Of a stretch of DNA of 64,000 bases, positions 18,861 to 27,229 are shown piece by piece (position 1 is the first letter of the stretch; each line of letters starts with the position of its first letter). Under the pieces are notes generated by a model, which did no database searches, was not told where the DNA came from, and was given only the letters and a program-made list of their open reading frames with translations. Position numbers and translations under genes: made by a program. Source of the stretch: Thermus scotoductus DSM 8553 (GTDB lineage Bacteria; Deinococcota; Deinococci; Deinococcales; Thermaceae); NCBI RefSeq assembly GCF_000381045.1, contig NZ_KB905735.1, positions 1 through 64,000 on the forward strand, given 5' to 3'.

Positions 18861-19342
18861 GGTCGGTGGCGGAAGTAAAGCCAAAGGAGGAAGGGCTCAG
18901 GGAGGACCATCATCACGGATAAAGGGTCCAGGGGGGCGGGGGAAAGGAGGGCTGGGCCTAGGGGGGTGAGGAAGGGGAGGGGTAGGGTGCGGGTGACCAG
19001 GAAAAGAAGAAGGAAAACCGCCGAAAGCCCAACCCCCACTCCCCAGACCAGGGGGGCGAAGGCGGGGTCCTTACCGGGATACATGAGGCGAAGGACCCAA
19101 AGCACCAAGGCGTAGGTTACCTTCAAGGCCAGGAGGACCAGGAAGAGCTGGCCGTAAAGGTAGTACTCGTTCACCAAGCCGTACATGACCGCCTCAGCTT
19201 CGGAAACCCCCAGGGCGCTTCCGCAAAGCCCCTGGCCCAGCTTATCCCCCAAGCCCAGTCCCAGAAATTGCAGGAAGAAGGGAAGGAGGGAGAGGACCAC
19301 CGCCCAAGGGAGACTCCTACCAGGGATAAACCCCACGCCCAT
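18857..19342 (-). CDS. cbaX: CbaX-like membrane protein, probable ba3 oxidase heme-insertion factor
   Basis: 161-aa hydrophobic protein from the ATG at 19342 (AAAGGA upstream), 65 nt after cbaA. It has four likely membrane helices near residues 12-28, 61-87, 96-118 and 138-158. It has no similarity that I can recognise outside Thermaceae. In T. thermophilus an open reading frame of this kind in the cba operon, CbaX, was shown to be needed for heme a incorporation into the ba3 oxidase, replacing a missing Surf1. The assignment rests on position, size and hydrophobic pattern, not on an alignment. Cys40 in GLCGSAL is the only cysteine. Confidence 0.7.
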   Translation of the reverse strand: MGVGFIPGRSLPWAVVLSLLPFFLQFLGLGLGDKLGQGLCGSALGVSEAEAVMYGLVNEYYLYGQLFLVLLALKVTYALVLWVLRLMYPGKDPAFAPLVWGVGVGLSAVFLLLFLVTRTLPLPFLTPLGPALLSPAPLDPLSVMMVLPEPFLLWLYFRHRP

Positions 19343-19407
19343 AGCCTTTTCCTTTGTGGCAAAAAGGTCAAGGGCCGGAAGTCTCCGGCCCTTGCACCAC
19401 CCATGAT

Positions 19408-21096
19408 CTACCAGAGGCGCATCCCCGGCACCGGGTTCAGGTTGCTGAAGAGCTGCACCAGGGTGGGGCCATAGGCCAGCACCACCAGGATCACCGCCAC
19501 CAGGAACCAGAAGCCGATCCGGTCCATGGCCTGGACCAAGGGACGGTCCTCGGGGCCGGAGATGACCTCGGCGAAGGGCACCGGGGCCTCGGCCAGCTCT
19601 GCCTTGCGCTCCCGGCCCAGAAGGACGCTGAAGAGGCCGTAGATGAAAAGGAGGAGGGCCACCAGCAGGATGATGCCCGCCAGGATGTTGAAAACCATGG
19701 GAAGGGCGGCATGGGTGTAGGCATCCGGCACCTGGGCGATGTAGGACCGACGGGGCACGTTGAGGAGCCCCTGCCAGTGGAGCCCCAGGGCCATGACCAT
19801 CATGCCGATGAACCAAAGCCAGACCACTGCCAGGCCCAGCCGCCTCTGCCCGTCGGAGATGGGCTTGCCAGTGAGGTTGGGGATGAGCCAATAGAGGGAG
19901 CCCATGGCGGTGAGGGTGACGAGGCCCGCCACCTGGAGGTGGAAGTGGCCGGGAATCCAGGCGGTGTTGTGGACCACGTAGTCCAGGGTGAAGCTGGCGT
20001 TCACGATACCCCCCGCCCCTCCCGGGATGAAGCCCAGGAGGCCCAGGACCGGGGCCACGAAGGCGGGGTTGTCCCAGGGGAGGGTTCGGATCCAGCCCAA
20101 AAGCCCCCTGCCACCCCGCATCCTGCCGGCGAACTCCAGGCTGGCGGCAATGGTGAAGGCAGTCATCAAGCTGGGAACGGCTACGAATATGGTGAGGACG
20201 GAGTGGATCATCTTCCAGGTGGGATCGATCCCAGGGTCGGCGAACTGGTGGTGGAACCCCACGGGGGTGGAAAGGAGCAGGAAGAGCAGGAAGGCCAGGC
20301 GGGCCATGGGATCGGAAACCAGCTTGCCTCCCGCCTGCTTGGGCAGCACGGTGTAAATGAGGGCGTAGGCGGGCATGAGCCAGAAGTAGACGATGGGGTG
20401 GCCCGTCCACCAGAAGAGGGTGCGGGCAAGAAGGGGATCCGCACCTTCCACCAGGCCGAAGGACCAGGGCAGGAGAATGAGGACAGCCTCCAGCACCAAT
20501 CCGATGGAGGCGATGAACCACATGAGCCAGAAGACCACCGCCATGTAGGTGGCCAAGGGGGTCACCTTGCCGGGATTCTGGGCCTTCCAGCGCCGCCAAA
20601 GATCCAAGACGAGGTAGATGCTTACCCAGGTGGACAGGACGAAGATGCTGGCCCCAAGGTAGAAGGCCCAGTGGCCTTGGAGGGGAGGGTAGAAGGTGTA
20701 AAGGACAGTGGCCTCGTTGGCCAACAAGGGCAAGGCGGCCATGACCAGGCCGATAAAGGCCATCCACCAGGAGAGCCACATAAGCCCCATGTTGGGGCGC
20801 ATGTTCAGCTCCCTGGCGGGTAGATAAACCATGATGGCCTGGGCGAAGAGCTGGGTAAAGACGATGGCGTTCAGCACCCCGTGCAGGGTCAGGCCCTGGT
20901 AGTAGGACTGGACAAAGGGGAGAAGGCGCTTAAGCAGAGGGTAGGCGTCCACGTTCCCGTAGTTCAGGGCCTGGAAGGGGCCGAAAAGGCTCCCGATGAT
21001 AAGGGCGATGAAGCCCAGGACCAGGAAGTAGAGGGTGGCCTTCTTTTCCGGGTAGGCCTCGTAAACTCGGCTGAAATCAGAGGTACGCACCGCCAT
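19408..21096 (-). CDS. cbaA: Cytochrome c oxidase ba3 subunit I
   Basis: Catalytic heme-copper oxidase subunit of 562 aa, a B-type oxidase that reduces O2 and pumps protons. His72 in LHGVLN is the low-spin heme b ligand. GHPIVYFWLMPAY carries the CuB His and the cross-linked Tyr. The HH pair of FHHQFADPG supplies two more CuB ligands. HFHLQVAG supplies the heme ligands. Thirteen membrane helices are expected. It lies 3 nt after cbaB. The residue numbering matches the T. thermophilus enzyme, so this is a functional low-oxygen terminal oxidase. Confidence 0.97.
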   Translation of the reverse strand: MAVRTSDFSRVYEAYPEKKATLYFLVLGFIALIIGSLFGPFQALNYGNVDAYPLLKRLLPFVQSYYQGLTLHGVLNAIVFTQLFAQAIMVYLPARELNMRPNMGLMWLSWWMAFIGLVMAALPLLANEATVLYTFYPPLQGHWAFYLGASIFVLSTWVSIYLVLDLWRRWKAQNPGKVTPLATYMAVVFWLMWFIASIGLVLEAVLILLPWSFGLVEGADPLLARTLFWWTGHPIVYFWLMPAYALIYTVLPKQAGGKLVSDPMARLAFLLFLLLSTPVGFHHQFADPGIDPTWKMIHSVLTIFVAVPSLMTAFTIAASLEFAGRMRGGRGLLGWIRTLPWDNPAFVAPVLGLLGFIPGGAGGIVNASFTLDYVVHNTAWIPGHFHLQVAGLVTLTAMGSLYWLIPNLTGKPISDGQRRLGLAVVWLWFIGMMVMALGLHWQGLLNVPRRSYIAQVPDAYTHAALPMVFNILAGIILLVALLLFIYGLFSVLLGRERKAELAEAPVPFAEVISGPEDRPLVQAMDRIGFWFLVAVILVVLAYGPTLVQLFSNLNPVPGMRLW

Positions 21097-21099
21097 GGC

Positions 21100-21606
21100 T
21101 CACTCCTTCACCACGATCTTGCCGAACATGTTTTGATGGCCGAGGCCGCAGTACTGGTTGCAGATGATGCGGTATTCCCCCGCCTTCTTGAAGGTGTACC
21201 GCACCGTGGAAACCTCTCCAGGAAGCACTTCTACATTGATGTTGGTGCCTTCCACGTGGAAGCCGTGAATAACATCGGGGCTGGTGATCTTGAAGATGAT
21301 CTCCGCTCCCTTGGGCACCTCAATGGGGTTGGGCTGGTAGCCGAAGGCAAAGGCCAGGGCGTAGACCGTGTACTGGTTGGGGCCGGTCTGCACCACCGCC
21401 TGGGTAGGATCGGCCCACGGGCCTTCTGTACGCACCTTGGTGGGATCAACCCGCTCCAGTTGTCCTGCGGGGATGACCCCGGCGCTGTGGGTGGCCAGGG
21501 TGTAGGCGATGAGGGCGATGAAGACCACCAGCATCACCAGAGAAAAGGCCAGCCACCCCTTCTCGTAGGCCAGGATCGCTTTGTGGGCTTTGTGCTCGTC
21601 CACCAT
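21100..21606 (-). CDS. cbaB: Cytochrome c oxidase ba3 subunit II (CuA subunit)
   Basis: 168-aa CuA subunit that accepts electrons from cytochrome c552. A single N-terminal membrane helix lies at about residues 17-38, followed by a periplasmic cupredoxin domain. All CuA ligands are present: His114, Cys149, Cys153, His157 and Met160 in IICNQYCGLGHQNM. Starts 3 nt after the cbaD stop. Confidence 0.97.
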   Translation of the reverse strand: MVDEHKAHKAILAYEKGWLAFSLVMLVVFIALIAYTLATHSAGVIPAGQLERVDPTKVRTEGPWADPTQAVVQTGPNQYTVYALAFAFGYQPNPIEVPKGAEIIFKITSPDVIHGFHVEGTNINVEVLPGEVSTVRYTFKKAGEYRIICNQYCGLGHQNMFGKIVVKE

Positions 21607-21609
21607 ACC

Positions 21610-21714
21610 CTACCCCCTAGCGAAAAAGATGGCGTATACTCCCAACCAGAAGACCAGGATGGTGAGGGTAAGAACCACTATCACTCCAATTGCGCCGACC
21701 GGTTTTTCCTCCAT
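21610..21714 (-). CDS. cbaD: Cytochrome c oxidase ba3 subunit IIa
   Basis: A 34-residue single-helix subunit that is easy to miss. It begins MEEKPVGAIGVIVVLTLTIL and ends VYAIFFARG. This closely matches the known IIa subunit of T. thermophilus ba3 oxidase, which packs against subunits I and II. A strong GGGAGGAAGGG ribosome site precedes the ATG. First gene of the cbaD-cbaB-cbaA operon. Confidence 0.95.
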   Translation of the reverse strand: MEEKPVGAIGVIVVLTLTILVFWLGVYAIFFARG

Positions 21715-21727
21715 ACCCTTCCTCCCT

Positions 21728-21749
21728 TACGGCAGGTTGCCGTATACGG
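21728..21749 (-). promoter_or_regulatory. Inverted repeats in the cba operon leader/promoter
   Basis: TACGGCA and TGCCGTA are exact reverse complements around GGT (21728-21744). Overlapping this is a perfect 10-bp palindrome, CCGTATACGG (21740-21749), containing a -10-like TATACG on the minus strand. Both lie between the cbaD ribosome site and the presumed promoter, so they are candidates for an operator controlling this oxygen-responsive oxidase. Confidence 0.5.
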
Positions 21750-21844
21750 GGCCCATGTTAGCCCAAAGCTGAGAAAAGGGTGAAGTACATTTGTCCCTAC
21801 ATGAGAAGGTACTGAGGGAATGAGAGCTCCATGCGAGAAAATAA

Positions 21845-21867
21845 GGGCGAGGCATCAGGCCTCGCCC
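21845..21867 (-). terminator. Rho-independent terminator after mglA
   Basis: GGGCGAGGC and GCCTCGCCC form a 9-bp stem with a 5-nt loop. On the minus strand the stem is followed by TTATTTTCTC. It ends the mglB-mglA transcript before the cba operon. Confidence 0.8.
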
Positions 21868-21884
21868 CTTGGGAAGGGAGATCC

Positions 21885-22472
21885 CTAAGTGCTTCCCACT
21901 CGGGCCAGCACCTGGCGGCTCACTTCCTTTAGGGTTTCAAAAACTCCTTTACCCTCTGTAGCCACGGCCTCAAAGACAGGAAAGCGCCCTTCGGGGTCCA
22001 CCACCGCCTGGATCATCTCCACGGGCAGGGCGTCGGGGAGGTCCCGTTTGTTCACCTGGAGCACCACCGGGATGTCCTCCACTTTGAGCCCGTATTCCGC
22101 CAGGTTCTCCCGCATGTTGCGCATGCTCTCGGCGTTGGCCCTAAGGCGGTTTGGGGCGGAGTCCGCCACGAAAACGATGCCATCCACACCCCTCAGGATC
22201 AGCTTGCGGCTGGCGTTGTAGAAGACCTGCCCCGGCACGGTGTAAAGATGGAAGCGGGTCTTGAAACCCTTGACCTCACCCAGGTCCAGAGGAAGAAAGT
22301 CAAAGAACAGGGTGCGCTCGTCCTCGGTGGCCAGGGAAACCATCTCCCCTTTGCGGCCTTCGGGGATGCGGCTGTATATCCACTTGAGATTGGTGGTTTT
22401 CCCGGAGAGCCCCGGGCCGTAGTAGACGATTTTGAAGTTGATCTCGCGGTTAGCGAAGTTGATGGTGCTCAT
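21885..22472 (-). CDS. mglA: MglA-like small Ras-type GTPase
   Basis: 195-aa bacterial Ras-like GTPase. P-loop [10 protein letters not shown] with Lys25, a [12 protein letters not shown] switch region, and a G4 motif NKRDLP near residue 140. MglA proteins set cell polarity and direct pili or motility machinery; a T. thermophilus MglA is well studied structurally. It lies directly after mglB (1 nt apart), which encodes its GTPase-activating partner. In Thermus the likely output is polar type IV pilus control and twitching, though that is inference. Confidence 0.93.
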   Translation of the reverse strand: MSTINFANREINFKIVYYGPGLSGKTTNLKWIYSRIPEGRKGEMVSLATEDERTLFFDFLPLDLGEVKGFKTRFHLYTVPGQVFYNASRKLILRGVDGIVFVADSAPNRLRANAESMRNMRENLAEYGLKVEDIPVVLQVNKRDLPDALPVEMIQAVVDPEGRFPVFEAVATEGKGVFETLKEVSRQVLARVGST

Positions 22473-22473
22473 G

Positions 22474-22965
22474 CTAGTTGCCGAAGAGTTCGTCCAAAAG
22501 GGCCTTGGCCTCCTCGCGGTACTGGGTGTCCAGGTTCAGCTTGGGTGGGTTGGCCAGGGCTTCCTCGGCCAGGCGGGCCAGGGTTTCCGCCGCCCGCTTC
22601 CCGTGGAGCTTGATCTTGCCCAGGGGAGCGTTCTCGTCAAAGACCAGGACCAGGAGGGCCGCCTCGCCGGCTTCGTCCACATAGAGCCCCATGTGTTCCC
22701 CTTGGTGCACCACCTCTTGGAAGCGTGCCTCTCCCAGCAGCTTGGCCAGGGCTTGGGTGGCGGCGGCGTTTCCCGCCACCAGGGTGGCCAGGGAATCCAG
22801 GGGCGGAGGCTTGGGGGCCCATAGGGCCTCTTTATGGGCCAGGACGAATCCCTTGCGGTCTATGAGGAGGGCGTAGCGGGCCCCGGTTTCCTGAAGAGTG
22901 TCTTGCAAAATATCCATGGCCCGCTGGTATAGGGCTCCGTAAAGGACCAGGGTGGGTTCCACCAT
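22474..22965 (-). CDS. mglB: MglB-like Roadblock/LC7 GTPase-activating protein
   Basis: 163-aa protein with one Roadblock/LC7 domain (about residues 12-130), including the [18 protein letters not shown] strand-turn-strand and [23 protein letters not shown] helix. MglB dimers stimulate GTP hydrolysis by MglA. Cotranscribed with mglA. Its start codon is only 17 nt from the divergent peptidase gene. Confidence 0.92.
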   Translation of the reverse strand: MVEPTLVLYGALYQRAMDILQDTLQETGARYALLIDRKGFVLAHKEALWAPKPPPLDSLATLVAGNAAATQALAKLLGEARFQEVVHQGEHMGLYVDEAGEAALLVLVFDENAPLGKIKLHGKRAAETLARLAEEALANPPKLNLDTQYREEAKALLDELFGN

Positions 22966-22966
22966 A

Positions 22967-22973
22967 GTATGCT
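22967..22973. promoter_or_regulatory. Shared divergent -10 region between mglB and the M20 peptidase gene
   Basis: TATGCT at 22968-22973 is 9 nt before the plus-strand peptidase ATG. The same bases read on the minus strand give CATACT immediately before the mglB ATG. Only 17 nt separate the two start codons, so both transcripts would be nearly leaderless and transcription from the two sides would compete. Confidence 0.4.
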
Positions 22974-22982
22974 CAGTGTACC

Positions 22983-24308
22983 ATGAGGGCTTTTGTGGAG
23001 GAGGCCAGGGTGCTTTTGGAGGAGCTGGTGGCCTTGCCCACGGTGAGCGCGGAGGGAAGGGCCCTCGAGGAGGGTGCGGCCAAGGTGGCCGAGGTGCTTC
23101 AGGACCTGGGCCTTAAGGCAGAGCTCCATCGGGGTTATGGGCCCCCGGTGGTCTACGCCGAGGGGGGTGAGGGGGAAAGGGTCCTTTTGTTTTACAACCA
23201 CTACGATGTTCAGCCCCCTGATCCCTTGGAGTTATGGGAAACCGAGCCCTTTCGCCTGGTGGAACGGGACGGCCTCTGGTATGGCCGAGGTACCCACGAC
23301 GATAAAGGGGAGCTGGTGGCCAGGGTCATGGCCCTGCGCTTATTCCGGGAAAAGCACGGCTTTCTTCCCCGGGTGAAGTTCGTGGTGGAGGGGGAGGAGG
23401 AGGTGGGAAGCCCCCACCTGGCGGACTACGTCCGGGATAAAAAGGACCTCCTGAAGTCCGGGGCCATCGTCTGGGAGGCAGGGGGGGTGGACGCCAAGGG
23501 GCGCCCCTACCTGTATGCGGGCCTTAAGGGCATCGTGACCCTCGAGCTTCGGGTGCGCACCGCTGCCTTTGACCTGCATTCCTCCTACGGGGCGGTGGTG
23601 GAAAACCCCATTTACCGCTTGAGCCGGGCCATCGCCAGCCTGCGGGATGAGGAGGGAAGGGTCCTCATCCCGGGTTTTTACGACCGGGTCCGCCCCCTTT
23701 CGCCCAAGGAGATGGAGGTGCTGGCGGAGATTCCCGATGAATCGGAAGCCCTGAAGGAAGCCTTTGGCGTGCGGGACTTCCTGGGCGGGGCCAGGAACCT
23801 GGAGTTCCATCAGCGCCTTTATGCGGAGCCCTGCGTCAACGTGAACGGTTTCCACTCGGGGTATGGCGGCCCGGGGTCCAAGACGGTCTTGCCCGCTGAG
23901 GCCTTCGCCAAGCTGGACTTCCGCCTGGTGCCCGACCAGGACCCTGAGGAGATCCCTGGGCTTTTGAAGCGGCACCTCGAGGCCCAGGGCTTCCACGACG
24001 TGGAGGTGGTGGTCCTGGAGAAGGGAGAGCACCCGGCCCGCTCGGATCTTTCCCATCCCTTCGTGGGCATGGTCCAAAGGGCTTTGGAAGAAGCCTTTGG
24101 GGCGAAGGCGGTGCTTTACCCCAACATGGCGGGGTCCGGTCCCATGCATCCTTTTCTGCACCACCTGGCAGCCCCGGCGGTGGGACTGGGGGTGGGGTAT
24201 CCGGGAAGCCGGGTCCATAGCCCCAACGAGCACATCCGCATCCAGGATTTTGAGCGGGGCACCTTGGCCCTTCTTCGGCTTTTAGAGCTTTACTTCCTTG
24301 GGCGCTAG
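22983..24308 (+). CDS. M20-family metallopeptidase (dipeptidase/deacylase type)
   Basis: 441-aa M20/M25/M40 (ArgE/DapE/CPG2) hydrolase. The metal-binding segments are FYNHYDVQPPDP near residue 78 and GRGTHDDKGELVARV near 102. The general-base Glu is in VEGEEEVGSPHL near 135, and a bimetal-ligand His is in the C-terminal GSGPMHPFLHHL block. It hydrolyses dipeptides or N-acyl amino acids in the cytosol; substrate unknown. Two-domain length is normal. Followed 32 nt later by the ureohydrolase gene. Confidence 0.88.
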   Translation: MRAFVEEARVLLEELVALPTVSAEGRALEEGAAKVAEVLQDLGLKAELHRGYGPPVVYAEGGEGERVLLFYNHYDVQPPDPLELWETEPFRLVERDGLWYGRGTHDDKGELVARVMALRLFREKHGFLPRVKFVVEGEEEVGSPHLADYVRDKKDLLKSGAIVWEAGGVDAKGRPYLYAGLKGIVTLELRVRTAAFDLHSSYGAVVENPIYRLSRAIASLRDEEGRVLIPGFYDRVRPLSPKEMEVLAEIPDESEALKEAFGVRDFLGGARNLEFHQRLYAEPCVNVNGFHSGYGGPGSKTVLPAEAFAKLDFRLVPDQDPEEIPGLLKRHLEAQGFHDVEVVVLEKGEHPARSDLSHPFVGMVQRALEEAFGAKAVLYPNMAGSGPMHPFLHHLAAPAVGLGVGYPGSRVHSPNEHIRIQDFERGTLALLRLLELYFLGR

Positions 24309-24340
24309 TAGGGGGTCTCATCTGCTAGGCTCTTAGGGGT

Positions 24341-25213
24341 ATGCGTCTGGTCTTTGGCGAGCGCGATACCCCTTACGAGGAGGCCCGGGTGGTGGTCCTG
24401 CCCGTGCCCTACGACCTTTCCCTCTCCTTCTTGCCGGGGGCAAGGCGGGGCCCTGAGGCCATCCTCTTGGCCAGCCGGGAGCTGGAGCCCTTTCTCTTGG
24501 AGCTTGGAGTAACCCCGGAAGAGGTGGGCATCCATGCCGCAGAGCCGGTTCCCTGGGTGGCGGGAAGCGCGGAGGAAAGCCACGCCTTGATCCGGGAGGC
24601 GGCCCTTGGCCACCTGCGGGCGGGCAAGTTCGTGGTCTCTCTTGGGGGCGACCATTCCATCACCCATCCCCTGGTCCAGGCCCACCGGGAGGTCCTGGGG
24701 GAGTTTTCCCTTCTCCAGATGGATGCCCACGCCGACCTTTACCCGGTGTGGCAGGGTTCTATTTACTCCCACGCCTCTCCCTTTTACCGCCTGGTGGAGG
24801 AAGGGTTCTCCTTGGTCCAGGTGGGGATCCGGGCCATAGACCAAGACTCCTTGGCCTGGGCCAGAGGGAAGGGAGTTGCCCTTTTCCCCGCTCACCGCCT
24901 GCACCGGGAGGGGCTTCCTATAAGGGAGATCCTGGAGGCCTTGGGGGAAAGGGTGTATATCAGCCTGGACTTTGATGCCCTGGACCCCAGCGTCATGCCC
25001 AGCGTGGGTACCCCCTTGCCCGGAGGGCTTACCTACCGCCAGGTGGTGGACCTTCTGGAGGCGGTTTTCCGGGAAAAGGAGGTGGTGGGCATGGACTTCG
25101 TGGAACTATCCCCCACTGGCCAGTTCCACGCGGAGATGACCGCGGCCCAGTTGGTCTATCACGCCATAGGTCTAAAGGGTCTACAGGCCGGCTGGCTCGA
25201 GGCTCACGGCTAA
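24341..25213 (+). CDS. speB: Ureohydrolase (agmatinase / aminopropylagmatinase)
   Basis: 290-aa arginase-family enzyme. The Mn-binding motifs are GGDHSITHP near residue 106, MDAHADLY near 127 and SLDFDALDPSVMPSVGTP near 207-224. In Thermus the enzyme of this family acts on N1-aminopropylagmatine in spermidine synthesis, releasing urea, which is the most likely role here. Agmatine itself or formiminoglutamate are alternatives. No regulatory element recognised. Confidence 0.87.
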   Translation: MRLVFGERDTPYEEARVVVLPVPYDLSLSFLPGARRGPEAILLASRELEPFLLELGVTPEEVGIHAAEPVPWVAGSAEESHALIREAALGHLRAGKFVVSLGGDHSITHPLVQAHREVLGEFSLLQMDAHADLYPVWQGSIYSHASPFYRLVEEGFSLVQVGIRAIDQDSLAWARGKGVALFPAHRLHREGLPIREILEALGERVYISLDFDALDPSVMPSVGTPLPGGLTYRQVVDLLEAVFREKEVVGMDFVELSPTGQFHAEMTAAQLVYHAIGLKGLQAGWLEAHG

Positions 25214-25249
25214 ACCACCTTCTCCCCTGGCCTTGGCCCTTATCCTGGG

Positions 25250-26146
25250 GTGGTGGTTCGCTGGATCCTGGGTCTGGGGTTGCTCCTCCAGGGGATGGGG
25301 CAGGCCCAGCCCCTCACCATTCCTGACCTCTGGAAGAGGACCTACGGGGAAGGGGGGTTCCGGATAGAGAAGGTCCTGGAGGAGAAATCTCGTTTCAGCC
25401 GGGTCCAGTTTTCTTACCTTTCCGATCATCTCCGGGTCCACGGCTTTGCCAACGTGCCCAAGGGCAGGGGCTCGTTCCCCGTGGTGGTGGTGCTCCACGG
25501 GTACGTGGAGCCGAGCCGCTATCGGCTGCTGGCCTACACTACTCCCTACGCCGACTTCCTGGCGGAGGAAGGGTATCTGGTACTGCATCCCAACTACCGG
25601 GGCCACCCGCCTTCCGAGGGGAAGCCGGCCACGGGCCTGCGCCACGCCTACGCGGTGGATGTGCTGAATCTATTGGCCGAGGTGCGCAAGGGCGTCCTGC
25701 CCCAGGCGGATGGGAGGCGCATCGGCCTCTTCGGCCACTCCATGGGTGGGGGGATTGCCCAGGTGGTGGCCCTGGTGGATCCCCGCCTGAAGGGTGTGGT
25801 GCTTTACGGGAGCATGAGCGGGGACGAGAGGCGGAATCTGGAGCGGATCCGCTACTGGTCGGGGGGTACTCGAGGCCAGGAGCTTCTCACCCTTCCTCCC
25901 AAAACCCTGGCGGAGGCTTCCGCCTGGACCTACCTGGAGAGGGTTGCCGTGCCCTTCAGCGTCCACCATGGCATCCGGGACGCCCAGGTGCCCCCGGAGT
26001 GGTCATGGGAGCTTTGCCGAAGGCTTAAGTCCTTGGGGAAGCCAGTGGAGTGCTTCAGCTACCCGGCGGGCCACCTCTTCCGCGGTCCGGTGGACCAGGC
26101 GTTCCGCCAAAGGGTTCTGGCCTTTTTCGGACGGGTCTCGCGGTAA
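25250..26146 (+). CDS. Exported alpha/beta hydrolase (prolyl oligopeptidase/dienelactone hydrolase type)
   Basis: 298-aa protein. The GTG at 25250 is followed by a short hydrophobic signal ending near GMGQAQP, so it is probably exported. The catalytic nucleophile elbow is GHSMGGG near residue 165. The oxyanion VVVLHGY is near 83, and the acid/base pair probably lies in HGIRDAQVPPEWS and PAGHLFRG at the C-terminal end. It likely cleaves esters or peptides. Substrate not known. Confidence 0.82.
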   Translation: MVVRWILGLGLLLQGMGQAQPLTIPDLWKRTYGEGGFRIEKVLEEKSRFSRVQFSYLSDHLRVHGFANVPKGRGSFPVVVVLHGYVEPSRYRLLAYTTPYADFLAEEGYLVLHPNYRGHPPSEGKPATGLRHAYAVDVLNLLAEVRKGVLPQADGRRIGLFGHSMGGGIAQVVALVDPRLKGVVLYGSMSGDERRNLERIRYWSGGTRGQELLTLPPKTLAEASAWTYLERVAVPFSVHHGIRDAQVPPEWSWELCRRLKSLGKPVECFSYPAGHLFRGPVDQAFRQRVLAFFGRVSR

Positions 26147-26155
26147 CCTTGGGCC

Positions 26156-26320
26156 ATGCAGGCCTTCTTTGAGAACCTCGAGGCCCTCTTCTTCGCCCTT
26201 GCCTTCGGGAGTGTGGTCTTTGGCCTTCTAGCCCGCCTGCTGGGGGTGCGGCGCACCTGGCCCTTCTTCCTGCTCGCTGCCCTTTGGCTGGTCCTTGGCT
26301 TCCTCCTTCGGTTAGAATAG
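26156..26320 (+). CDS. Small two-helix membrane protein, unrecognised
   Basis: 54-aa protein starting MQAFFENLEALFFALAFGSV and ending LGFLLRLE. Two hydrophobic helices flank a basic RLLGVRRTW turn. It sits between the hydrolase and the next gene with 9 and 6 nt gaps and has the compact, uninterrupted layout of a real gene. No family recognised. Confidence 0.6.
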   Translation: MQAFFENLEALFFALAFGSVVFGLLARLLGVRRTWPFFLLAALWLVLGFLLRLE

Positions 26321-26326
26321 CCCTTC

Positions 26327-27229
26327 GTGGCCAAGCGCGTGGTTTCCGTGTCCCTGGGGGCTAGCCGCCGGGACTCCGTGGTCCAGGTGGAGCTCCTTGG
26401 GGAGGAAGTGGTGTTGGACAGGCGGGGCACGGATGGCGACTTCCAGAAAGCCTTGCGCCTCATTGCTGAGCTGGATGGAAAGGTGGACGCCATCGGCCTC
26501 GGGGGCATTGACCTTTACCTTTGGGCAGGGGGGCGGCGCTACACCATCCGGGATGCCAAAAGGCTTAAGGAGGCGGCCCGTAAAACCCCGGTGGTGGATG
26601 GCTCGGGCCTCAAGCACACCTTGGAGCGCCGGGCGGTGGCCCAGCTGGCGGGGCTGATAGACTGGAAGAGTACCAAGGTGCTTCTACCCTCCGCCGTGGA
26701 CCGCTTCGGCCTGGCCGAGGCCCTGCACGAGGCCGGGGCCAAGGTTCTTTACGGGGACTTCATCTTTGCCCTGGGTTTACCCATCCCTCTTTACTCCCTC
26801 TCCTTCCTGCAGAAACTGGCCTTCGTCTTCCTCCCGGTCCTTACCCAGCTTCCCTTCCAGCTTCTTTACCCTATAGGGGAAAAGCAGGGGAAGCGGGCGG
26901 TGGACTGGCGAAGCCGCTACTACGCCTGGGCGGACCTGGTGGCGGGGGACTGGCACTACATCAAGCGGCACATGCCCGACGAGATGCGGGGGAAGATGGT
27001 GCTCACCAACACCACCACGGAGGAGGACGTGGCCTTCTTGCGGGAGAGGGGGGTGAAACGCCTCATCACCACCACCCCCCGCTTGAACGGGCGAAGCTTT
27101 GGCACCAACGTCATGGAGGCCCTTCTGGTGGCCCTGGCCGGGCGGGAGCTTGGGGAAGAGGAGTACCTCCGGTATATTGACCTCTTAGGGCTTAGGCCCC
27201 AGGTCCTGGACCTTCAGGAGGAAACATGA
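26327..27229 (+). CDS. Conserved Thermus/Deinococcus protein (sometimes named quinate 5-dehydrogenase); function uncertain
   Basis: 300-aa protein with a GTG start at 26327. It opens with RVVSVSLGASRRD and has GGIDLYLWAGGRRYTI near residues 63-78 and a C-terminal Rossmann-like region ending in GVKRLITTTPRLNGRSFGTNVMEALL. Annotations in related genomes call it quinate 5-dehydrogenase, but I see no motif that proves a reaction. TAGAAT 8 nt before the start is a plausible -10 for a leaderless transcript. Its stop overlaps the efp start by 4 nt. Confidence 0.65.
   Translation: MAKRVVSVSLGASRRDSVVQVELLGEEVVLDRRGTDGDFQKALRLIAELDGKVDAIGLGGIDLYLWAGGRRYTIRDAKRLKEAARKTPVVDGSGLKHTLERRAVAQLAGLIDWKSTKVLLPSAVDRFGLAEALHEAGAKVLYGDFIFALGLPIPLYSLSFLQKLAFVFLPVLTQLPFQLLYPIGEKQGKRAVDWRSRYYAWADLVAGDWHYIKRHMPDEMRGKMVLTNTTTEEDVAFLRERGVKRLITTTPRLNGRSFGTNVMEALLVALAGRELGEEEYLRYIDLLGLRPQVLDLQEET

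Noticed and set aside
18857-20779. 640-codon minus-strand frame ending with the CbaX-like protein
   Set aside because: Only the last 161 codons are protein-like; the part before 19342 is an out-of-frame shadow of cbaA.
19354-20823. 489-codon plus-strand frame opposite cbaA
   Set aside because: It is rich in Gly, His, Glu and Asp repeats typical of antisense frames, and cbaA on the other strand has all oxidase ligands.
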